From the NCBI RefSeq assembly GCF_026213295.1, contig NC_079417.1, forward strand, positions 9,801,598-9,865,597: a stretch of DNA of 64,000 nucleotides, in the 5' to 3' direction. The DNA comes from Gadus chalcogrammus (taxonomy: Eukaryota; Chordata; Actinopteri; Gadiformes; Gadidae). This document shows positions 53,219 to 64,000 of this stretch, one piece after another; position 1 is the first letter of the stretch; each line of letters opens with the position of its first letter. The translations under genes and the position numbers were made by a program. The notes beneath the pieces were generated by a model. That model was not told the origin of the DNA and made no database searches. It was given only the letters and a program-made list of their open reading frames with translations.

Positions 53219-55155
53219 CTCCTACTTTTCACTAGATGGGGCCAGATCCTTATTGGATAGAAACTGCCGATTGAAAAATGCATCGAGAAAGCACATTTAT
53301 TCTCCCAAAGTACACATTTTCAAATGAAAATGTAATAGATCAAGTGTTATCAAAAATCTGTGAGAAACACATTCTATTGTATTAATGGTGAGTCTTTGAT
53401 CTGATCAAACAGGCCTATGAGAAATAGATGTATGAGTCGTGTAAGAGTTAGACTGGAAATGTCTTACACATATTTCACAAGAAATGTATAATAAATAGAT
53501 AAAAGAAAAGAAAACAGAGCACCGCGTTTGATGTATGTCTGTAAGTGCGGTCGTGTCTACGTACGTGTCTGGTGCTACTTTTTTTTGCAATTCTGGGGAA
53601 CAGTAGTTTTGTGGCCCCACTGACAAAAGATACATTCAGGGGTTGGGATATTTAAGATTAGTCAAATAATAACCGCAGTTTATTTTTAGCAGCAATTTTT
53701 TTTTGGGAAGTATTCTTGAGGGTTCAATTAGGTCTTTCACACAGTATCATCATGGCACCTCTGTAACTGGGAACAGTGTTCCGCTTGCATGCATTCCCAT
53801 GTCTTACAGTCTTCCTCATTATACTCCGCTCTCCCTCTCGTCTATTTTTAATGTCCTCCTCTGCCTCGACCACCCCTTGCCATGCAGCAGCCCCCTGTCC
53901 CCTGCATCCCCACCACCCTTCATTAGCTCATGGATGTATTATGGGCTGGCTGTTGTTCGCCCCGTCCCGGCCTCTCAGTAGGCCTGAATTGCCCTGGGAA
54001 AGCTTTAATAGTCCTACACACCACCGGCACTGTGCGGCTCAATGGCGATGACAAGTAGCCCCCTTGATTAACCCGTGGATCTGTTCGAACGGGAGCCACA
54101 CTTTGACCGGTCTCTTTCATTCAGCCCCTCCCCCACCACCACCTCCCACCGCCACCCTTGTCCTGTCCCCTCGCTGAAAGAGACCCAATAAGGCCCAGCA
54201 GGTGAATGTAAAGAAACGCGGGAGGACTCCCCTCCGATTGGGGCCTTTTCAGAGGCGGAACAATGGCGCCCGGCCCACCTCTTGTACGGCCACATTAAGA
54301 CCCTGATTAAAGCTCCTCTTGTTGACCATTGATGGAAGGCGCAAAACTAAAACCAACAAAAACTTGAGCGCTGCTGGGGCCGGATAATGGGGAGAACAGC
54401 GGTAATGCCAGCAGCTCCCCCCCTGGATCTGGGATGATTAGCACGCCTTTGTTTTCATAGTGGGAGGACATGGTGTCCTAGAGTGACGTATAGAGAAGGA
54501 GGGGGGGCGGGAGGGAGGGGGACAGAGAGAGGGAGATGGAGACAGAGAGATTGAGGACTAGCGGAAATAAGGTGGCTTGGCATGCTGAAAAGGAGGGGAA
54601 ATAACTAAATGATGAAATAGATTTCTTCCTTTCATTCTTTCTTTCTTTGTCTACTTGTTTTGTGGTTTTTCTGCAGTGTGTGCCTGTCTGTGTTTGTCTA
54701 TGTGTTTGTGTGCGTGTGTGTAAACTGTACACCATTAATCTACACAATGGAGGGGCTTTGATGTTCTCCCAAAAAGTAGTGTTAAATTTGCATCCTTTAG
54801 AAAAGCTTGTTAGCATGTGCAAATGTACCGTTGTTGTTCTATTTACTAGTCGGGCTTTGATCCAAGCGGCCGGTGGGTTGTACGGCCCCGCATTTCAAAA
54901 GCTCTTGAATACTCAACAGCATGTGCTCGTGTGAATCCCTTTATTTGGGGGGGGGGGGGGGCTCGAAATTGTAAAACATATGATTGGAATATATGAAAAA
55001 ACAACAACTAATGTGGGTTAGGCGGTCAGGTTTTATTGTAGGGATTGTTTTTCCACCATATTGTCAAGTAAACTGCCTTTTCTACATGTTAATCCGTGTA
55101 TTAGAATAGCGTGGTGAGGTGGTTGATGGCATGGGAAACGCTAAAGAGTGTGGAC

Positions 55156-55291
<136 letters not shown>

Positions 55292-56786
55292 TTTGTATGC
55301 GTTGTGTGTCTCGAGAGAAATAAACACTCCTCATGAATCCATAAATATTGCATTTCTTTGTTTGACGGATGTTTGACACATATTCATGTTTCCTCAACAA
55401 ATTCCACTGTCATATTCTATCTTTTGTCAGTCATTTTCCAAACAGCAGATCCTGACAATTATCCCGTAGAAACTCCTGATCAAAACCCCCTTATTCTGAG
55501 TGCTGCCGGGCTCCCCTCCCACCCTGCCTCTGTGTGACTTGTCTTCCCCGCGTACCGTCTTCATTTGATTCCACCCCTGCATATCGCGCCACTCATTCAA
55601 TCCGCACGCGGAAATCGTATTCACAAACTGTCTGTGTCATCTGAATATCCCCAGCCTTTTTCTTTCTCGTACTCTATTTGTGTTGATGAGGCACGGTTTA
55701 CTGTGAAGACGAGGGCCAGTGGTGCTGTGCTATGTTTGCTTATTCTTAATGCCCACATCATTAACAAAATGGTGGTCAGGATTAACGGTTGTCTGTTTAG
55801 TCAATGGCGGCTGGATTCTCGCCAGAATCTATTTGCCACTGGCCCCCAATCAGGTTGGACTTTCATTGTTGTCGTTAGAGCACATTATCGCATTGTGAGA
55901 ACGTTAGGATTTAATCTATACATGCTTAGTACCTGCCTCCCTATTGCTTGATATAAATATGCAAGGCGCAATTACCATAGCCAAATTATAATGTGCTTTC
56001 AGACAACAATGCAACATGGTGCAGGAGGTAAGTGACTACAATACTGGTCATTGGTCACGTTTGTTTAATTCTATTTGGCATGTTGGAAATAAAAGGAGAT
56101 ACATGCAAGGGATTACTCAGCATTGGATCATTCAATGGTTTCTGCTGCTGCAGTTAGCTGGTGGCTGATGCTGGCACTAATTCACTGTTTCAAGAGGAAG
56201 GAGGGCATTGTGTGTTTCGTTTTAATGGCATGTGGTCCACTCGCTGGCAGGCGTGCCCTCGTGCACTTTGGAAAGAGTGTAAAGAAAATGGTGGACCTGA
56301 ATGTGAGTATGATTCTTCACCTTTTTAGGGTACAGATTTGTATCGCACAGTTGCGTGGGGTATTTATTCAAAGATAATGTTGTTTTATTTTCATTTATAT
56401 TAACATCCACTTGACACTACACAAAGTACATATTGTATCTGTACTATGATTCTTTGTATTTACTTTGTATTTTCATCGAAAACTTAAGGATATTAATATT
56501 GAATCGTAATCCAACAAACATAACAAAAATCGTTCTATTTGGCCCAAATTAAACCTACAAATATCAGGTGATACATTTTCTAGACAGGTAAAGCCAAAGG
56601 GAGAAATTAGTGGAGGCCAGAAGGCTACAGCTGGTGCCTGTGAGCACTGACTCCTTCATCTAGTGGAAGGTAATCACAACACGCCAACTACCTTAAACTG
56701 CCCATTACACAAACACACACTACCAACACACAAACACAGACACACACATCAATGCAGTTACACACGCGTGCACGCACACATGCGTG

Positions 56787-57326
<540 letters not shown>

Positions 57327-58640
57327 CTATGAGTCAGCCATGGCCGTGGCTATATTCGGGAACATCACCGTACAGAGCGCCTATATAATGTGCCTTAGAA
57401 ATTGCCGCCATGGCTTCAAGTGGAAATCTAGCAGCAAAACATTAGAAAGATAGCAATGAAATATTCAATGAATAAAATGAAATAACTGATCTGAGGTGTT
57501 TCAAAGATTACATATTGATTGAGTTTTCTTATTCCCTTCATCCCGTGACAGAGAATGAATAATGTTGTGTTATAGTTGTGTTTTTTATCTTTTTATCTCT
57601 GTCCTGCGGGCTAAATCCCCTCTGGCCCTTTCATTGGCATGGGCTCTGTGCTCTTTCCAATATACTCAGAAAGCCTTATTTGGTCTTAGCCGAGGTGAGG
57701 GTAGCCTCAGGCAACCCAAGAACCGAGGAAAAACCACTTCGGACCAAACACATATCTCTGTTTCCTTTATTTGCATCTAGTTCTACTCCCTAGCCCTTTG
57801 GTCTCCCTTTCTCCCTACAAGATGGACATTACATTTCCCTAGCAGGCTGCGAGTGGGATGGGAGCGAGGGCCAATCCAGGATCAGAGCTTCAGGGGTCTT
57901 TTCTTAAAGCTCTGAGTTCAACTGGGCTAACTTCTGATTTCCTGTCACCTCCTTTATTCCTTAGAAGGATCAAATACCCGTACCATCTTTCAGACACGCT
58001 TGTGAGGGTAAGACAGAGGCTGAGAATATGGGCATGGAACATGGTGATCTATGGTAATGACTCATAACATGATGGTTTTCATGTTATTACACATGTAAGA
58101 TTTAACATATTATTTTCCATGGAAAATGTACATATTACCTCTATTTTTTAATGGTCTTGCTTCAATGGTACATTAAAAATATTTCAATAACACCTCAAAA
58201 CCTAGAAAAAAAAACATAGCATTTGTCTTTTCTTCAATTCCATGTCCTTTTTTCGAGTGTGAAATTGCGGTGAAAATGAAAGCGCACGGTGGTTATGTTC
58301 GCCCAATCGCAGTGTGCCTGAAGTAGACTGGCAGCCATGACACCACCCCTGTCCTCCCATTCACCTCCTCCATCTGACCCCCCTCCCCCCTCACCTCCAC
58401 GCCCCCCCCACCCCCCCCACCCCTCCACGCCCATCCTCTGGTCTTCACAGCACAAACATCCGCCTGTTGTCATACACTCGACCTTGGCTGACAGCGCAGG
58501 GCCATGGAGAGGGGGTTGAGTGCGCGCACGGACCCTCCAACACGAGCCAGAGAGGGGGGCCGCACGCCTGGTTGTCACTAGCTCGTCCGTTCCCCGTCAT
58601 CCCAGATTGGCGTTGCGGACCCAGACAGCGCACACAGACA

Positions 58641-58924
<284 letters not shown>

Positions 58925-59154
58925 GACGCATCGCATGCTTGCTGGCGAGTAGTGTGCTCCATCTGACCCATGAGGATGTGGATCAGTGCAGAGGGACTGA
59001 CACCTGGAGCAGCGGCTTGCCAACAAGGCTGCTGTTGATGAAGTGATGCTCTGAATTAAAAGTGTGCTTGACGCTAAAGAGGAGCTAACGTGATTTGCCT
59101 GGCTAACGTGATTTGAGTTGGCACACACCGAGATGCGGGGTAGCCGAGTGCTAC

Positions 59155-59347
<193 letters not shown>

Positions 59348-60046
59348 AGTTTGTGTATGTGGGGGTAACAAGATGCTATTAGCCTCACAGAATGACCTCC
59401 ACCAACTATACTTAATCAAAACTGGACGAGGATTCAGCAAAAATAATCCACCAATACTGTCCAATCCTGGATGTATTTGACGTCTAATGCTATAACCTAA
59501 TGGTCTTGGATATTTTCTTTGCAGTATGCAGTTCTTGTGTTTGTATCGCAATTAATTAAATATATCTTGAATTGAACAATCCCTGCAATGCTCAGCTAGG
59601 TTTGGTTTGGTTATAAATGCAATTTATTGTTACATATTCATCCATCTCCTTGCGCTTAAAATAGCTCTCAAAGCACCATACCATCATCCACATTCCCCTG
59701 AGAAATGGTTTTGATGTGGTCCTCTTTATTCCCCAGAGACCATCACGGGTCAGAAATGCTGAGCTGTAGAGAGAAGGATTATTGATCCTCCCTAGGAGTT
59801 TTCAGGAAATATGTAAGAAAAAAAACCTTCATATTAGGACAGCCATTCCTGTATCTTAAATGCCGTTTGTGCTTCCTACTCTCAACCATGCTCCATGTGG
59901 AAATGATGTCCTTTTGCTTCCCATATTAATAAGGCTAGGGCTGACTTGCTTCAGCCTCATCACTTCCAAGAGCCTTCATCGGCCCTTCTCGATGGCACAG
60001 TCTTCAGGAGAAGCAATCCCTCCGCCCATATGACGGCATACACACA

Positions 60047-60082
60047 TTTGACACCACCCCCGCTGGCAGGGGTGGTGTCAAA
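60047..60082. repeat. perfect 14-bp inverted repeat with 8-base loop
   Basis: TTTGACACCACCCC, loop CGCTGGCA, then GGGGTGGTGTCAAA. Each arm carries a CCACCCC (KLF/SP-like) word. Confidence 0.9.
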
Positions 60083-61970
60083 GATAAGGTGTAGAAAGCT
60101 ATCCTGCAGTGCAGAGAGGGGGTTGGGGGAGGAACAGGAATTCCCCTCTCATTAAAGATCAACCGCCTCTGCCCTCCACTATAACGAGGCCTCCATCTTT
60201 AAAGCAAACAAACCAGTCTTGAAGTCTGGAAACAAGAGGAACAGCCTTTTGGAAATCGCAGAGAGTCCACTCCCATATTCAGCAGTGTGGCTCCGCTGGC
60301 CATAGCTGGCTGAAGGGTGACGGCTGATGGGGTAATGTGAACCGGGTCACGGATCCCACGCAACGCCCAGGAGACACGGGAACGACGCTTGATGCTCTGC
60401 GTCTTCATCTGGTCCTCTCTGATATGTCCTCTGCGGTGTCGTCTTTGTGTGGGATCCAGGGCCCCTTAAGAAAAGCCCCCCCCCCCCCCCCCCACCCCCC
60501 CTGCTGTGCCTCTAATCCTGTCTTAGAGAACCAGAAGGATGGCCTTCTCCGCTCCCTCTTCTGACCTTTGGGCCCTCGTGCTCCTCACACTGTGTGAGGG
60601 GATTAGCCAAGCAGGTGTGGAGAATCCTCGGCAGTGCGGTGCCAGGGATGACCCCGCCACCCGCTCCCCTTGAGGCCCAGGTGAGGCTCTGTGACGGGCT
60701 GGATACCCCGGGCTGAATCCGCCTCCCTCCGTAGCCTCCTAAAGGAGGCGTCCTGAAGGGCGCCAGGTATGGCCCCGTTAGGCCAGGGGGGGCAGACCCC
60801 TATGGCCCGACACACAAAGAGGCCCATGATCACCTGCCACGTTTAAGATCAAATGAGGGCTTTGATTGGAAGGCTCCCCCCTCCTTGTCAAATCGCTCTC
60901 CATGAATGCACAGGAAGGCCAGAGAGCTCGAGTCCGCCACCCTCCCTCGGCCTCACCTCCCATAGACCCAAGGTCCTGTTGAGTGCTGCTAACACCCTCA
61001 TATTTCAGCACCAGGTCCCTTCACAGTAGCCATCAAGCTCTTAATTCCTACTCTCAGACCACCACTAAGTACTCTGATGAATAATTGACCTATAATCAAC
61101 CCACGGCCAATGGAGGTTTCGGTCCCAGTATGTCTGCTCTCATGCGGGGCTTGCATGTCAAGATGCAATGAGATGCTAATCAGACTTCATATGTACAGGT
61201 CTAATCTGTATGATCGCATTCAGGTGCACTTAATCCACTCCACGGCAAAGCAGCTAGCCAACGCCGAGGTAGCATTACCATATCGGTTCAGCGATAAGGC
61301 TGGACTTTGAAATATTATGATTTAGACACTTTTGAAGGGAGCTCGTGTGCTTCCTATGCTAAGTGGAAACCACGGCTACACGTTATTTCGTGACACCACA
61401 GTTTGTTGCGCGACTCGCGGGGTCCAGTGGTCAGAGTGCTAAATAACCTCATCAAACTTAACTATGTGACAGGGTAAGTGAGGGGTGGGGCCATCTAGGT
61501 GCCTAACACAATACCCCTTGTCAGTCAATCGCGTTCCCGGTGTGAGGGAGGTTGGCCGGGTAAGTAAAGAGGAGGGCGAGGAGGGGGGCGGCCACTGGCC
61601 CTTGGGTCGTTACGATCGGCCTTAATCCGCAGGCTAATAAGTTCAGAGAGGGGCCATATGCTCCGCAGCAATGTGCGAGGAGGGGAGTGTCGCCCCATGC
61701 TACTTACACCGGGACGGCGCTTTCTCAGGTACCGCCCCCCCACGGCTGGGTCCTTTGTGCCGGGGGATCAGCCCTCTCCACACTGTGAATGGGCAGAATT
61801 GATTAAACCCCACCGTATAATTGTCAGCAAATCCCAGCGAATCATTTCCCATCCATTTGAAAAGCACAAAAGTGCTTTTCTCTTTTTCCCCCTTGACTCT
61901 TTTCCCCCCCCTCCTATCCTTTGCATCCATACCCCTTGTTGTCCTTTCTTTTCTGTCTTTTTTTTTGAAG

Positions 61971-62072
61971 GGGACCTGGTTGTGTTCGTCGGTGAGGGCC
62001 GTGCACTGGAACAGTACGAAGAGGCCGGAGAATTGGGAGTGGTTATAATCATACCTCAGGCATGTTTAGTTG
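61971..62072 (+). other. candidate coding-like exon, unrecognised
   Basis: Preceded by a long T-rich tract and GAAG (acceptor-like), followed by GTAAGA (strong donor). The frame between encodes GDLVVFVGEGRALEQYEEAG then ELGVVIIIPQACLV, with codon choices that look coding. The exon would be symmetric (phase 1 at both ends, 102 nt). I do not recognise the protein and find no neighbouring exon, so it may be a lone exon of a gene extending beyond the window, or a chance frame. Confidence 0.3.
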
Positions 62073-64000
62073 GTAAGACTGTGTCGTCTATAGTTTCACA
62101 TCCAAGTGGTTTAAAGAGCCTGGATCTTTTTTTTTGTGGCCCAAAACTGCTAGAAAGGTGTTAATATAGGGATGAAGAGGAAAACAAGAATCTTATAGTC
62201 TTAAAGAGAATATATAGTTGAAGTATAATTTTAAAAGTGTTATCGACTTATGAATGCTTCGCTATGCATCTGCTTTGTTTGTATTTCTTGCCGCCCTATT
62301 TCTTGTATGTTAATATTCTCAAACCACAACAGTCTATTGCTATCTTAAAAGCAAACCAGTGGTTTTTATTCAATTTTAGCATGATTGCAAAATGATCCCG
62401 AGCAGGACTGACCACCAATCCACCCATCTGACATATGTCTCCGAACCAATCAATGCCCTATTAAGCACACATGTTTAACACCCATTCATTGATCTGAGTG
62501 GTCCCAGGACAGAGGTCCTCGACTCCCTGATCTCACTCATTTAACCCTTGACCTCTAATTTTGCAAATAGAGTTATTGTAGAGAAAATTGAATTAAACTT
62601 TCTGACTATAGTTTCAAATATTAAAGGAAAACAATGTTAATAAACTTAGGTCCCACTGAAATATGTAATGTCTACATTTGTTGAGTCATCACTGAAATCT
62701 TAATAAAAAATACATGTGCCAAATCAATTGTCAGTAAAACGAATGATGTAATGATGTATAATGGTAGTAGTATTAATAGTATAGTGGATTTTAGTGTTGA
62801 ACTATATCACTGGTAAGTTTTCTTTGCACTAAGGGTCAAATGCAAATCAGTAGGGAACAGTCTCCCACCTTGTTAAACCCTGCATTGATCCACAATGTTC
62901 ATGTTTGGCTTCCATTAGCAGATGAAGGGCATTGTTTGTGAGAGCGATCTTCATGCTAAGATCTTTTAAACCTCCCCAGCATGTAGATTTATGAGTCAGG
63001 GGGCAAGGGCACTGAGTGCAGCCAAGCATATCCTCTATGGCCCCTGAAACACAAGAGGATGATGATGAGCACATGGTGACTGACAACGGGAATGAAAACC
63101 GGTAGGAAGGAAGAGAGAGTCCCAAGTTAGGCAGTGGGAGACTTATGTTCTCAAGATGGAATGATTTCTTTGTATGCATAAAATAGACGTAGCAAACCAT
63201 ATGCATTAATATGGTAAACTTAAATGTTGTCAAGAAACGTACTACTTCTAGCCTCGTTTTTCCATGCAAAGTAGTTAAACCCAAGAGTCAAAGACCTTCC
63301 CTCTAAAAGCCTCTTCTGCGGAGGTAATTATCGTCCTCAACCTACATTTCTGCATCCATAATCGCTCCCCATGCACATTTCCCCGGCCCCTTTCCATAAT
63401 GTGCTTGATGACGTTGAGTTTTGTAAGTAGCTGTTCTTTTTCGTTTTTTTAACAGAAAAGCAGGGAATAGCTATTAGGCCTGTACATTATTGTACTTTAT
63501 TAAAATTCAATGAATCAGCCTACAGGGTTTTTAGAACATCAAGGTCATTTGGAAGCTGTTGCACTGTTGACATTGGCAGCGATCCATGCTAGTTCTTAAG
63601 TCCTGCTTAATGCAAATTACCAAAAAAATATTTATAAAAACATCTATTTATTTTTTATCACCAAAAAAATGTCATCGAAACAGTTCCACGATCAAATTAT
63701 ATTATGTGATGAATCGCCCAAGTGTACGTGTGTGTTCGTGAGCTATTGGTCCTGTGTCCGTATCTCTGTGACCCCTGTCTCACCCATTAACGATGTCCAC
63801 TCCCTGGCTAAGAGCCGACAGAATGAGCCTCCTGGGACTGGCAGGGGAAGGGGGGAGGGCCGTGCCCTTTGACCCCTGGCGACGACAGTGGTTTGACCGG
63901 CATGTGCGCTCTTGTCCGGAGGAGGTCGACAATGGGACCTTGTCACGGGCCTTAAGCAAACAGATTAGGTCAAGCGGTTGTGACATGGGAATGGCCAACT
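62073..64000. other. right end of window, no gene seen
   Basis: AT-rich non-coding sequence without microsatellites; nothing recognised. Confidence 0.55.

Noticed and set aside
55565..55951. 128-codon open frame
   Set aside because: Composition looks random, no family resemblance, no splice context.
61411..61460. tRNA A-box-like GGTCCAGTGGTCAGAGTGCT
   Set aside because: No matching B box or cloverleaf nearby.

Overview
This is a stretch of vertebrate nuclear DNA, almost certainly from a ray-finned (teleost) fish. It contains two complete, multi-exon protein genes arranged tail to tail: rasa1 (p120 RasGAP) on the + strand and ccnh (cyclin H) on the - strand. Every exon could be placed by protein similarity, GT/AG splice signals and reading phase. 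The reconstructed proteins are 1040 aa (25 coding exons) and 314 aa (9 coding exons). The same convergent RASA1-CCNH pair exists on human chromosome 5, so this is conserved synteny. The very high density of long (CA)n/(GT)n tracts resembles what is reported for gadiform fishes such as cod; that last step is inference, not proof.

Layout. 1-13.79 kb: intergenic DNA upstream of rasa1, full of CA/GT microsatellites, with one TCTG/CATC tract, one (TGCG)n tract and a complete non-autonomous hAT-type element (12787-13330, perfect 15-bp inverted ends, 8-bp target duplication). 13.79-14.58 kb: CpG-rich promoter/5' leader of rasa1. 14.581-40.402 kb: rasa1, with a 15-kb first intron that holds a second hAT-like element (22227-24726, 8-bp target duplication, nested debris and a small ORF) and older SINE-type remnants. 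40.4-41.59 kb: shared 3' zone with opposed poly(A) signals. 41.59-46.117 kb: ccnh on the minus strand. 46.1-64 kb: intergenic DNA upstream of ccnh, with no recognised gene, several very long dinucleotide arrays, a duplicated GA-rich unit, two perfect hairpins, and one coding-like candidate exon at 61971-62072.

How the genes work: Rasa1 is a cytoplasmic GTPase-activating protein. Its SH2-SH3-SH2 module docks to phosphotyrosine partners and its C-terminal domain switches off Ras. Cyclin H is the regulatory subunit of the CDK-activating kinase (CDK7-cyclin H-MAT1), also part of TFIIH. The two have no known joint pathway; they are linked here by conserved neighbourhood and a shared 3' boundary. 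No prokaryotic-type system, CRISPR array, rRNA or intact tRNA gene was found. I saw no clear new biological system; the more unusual items are the two hAT elements, the candidate exon at about 62.0 kb, and microsatellite or homopolymer tracts sitting in rasa1 splice acceptors.
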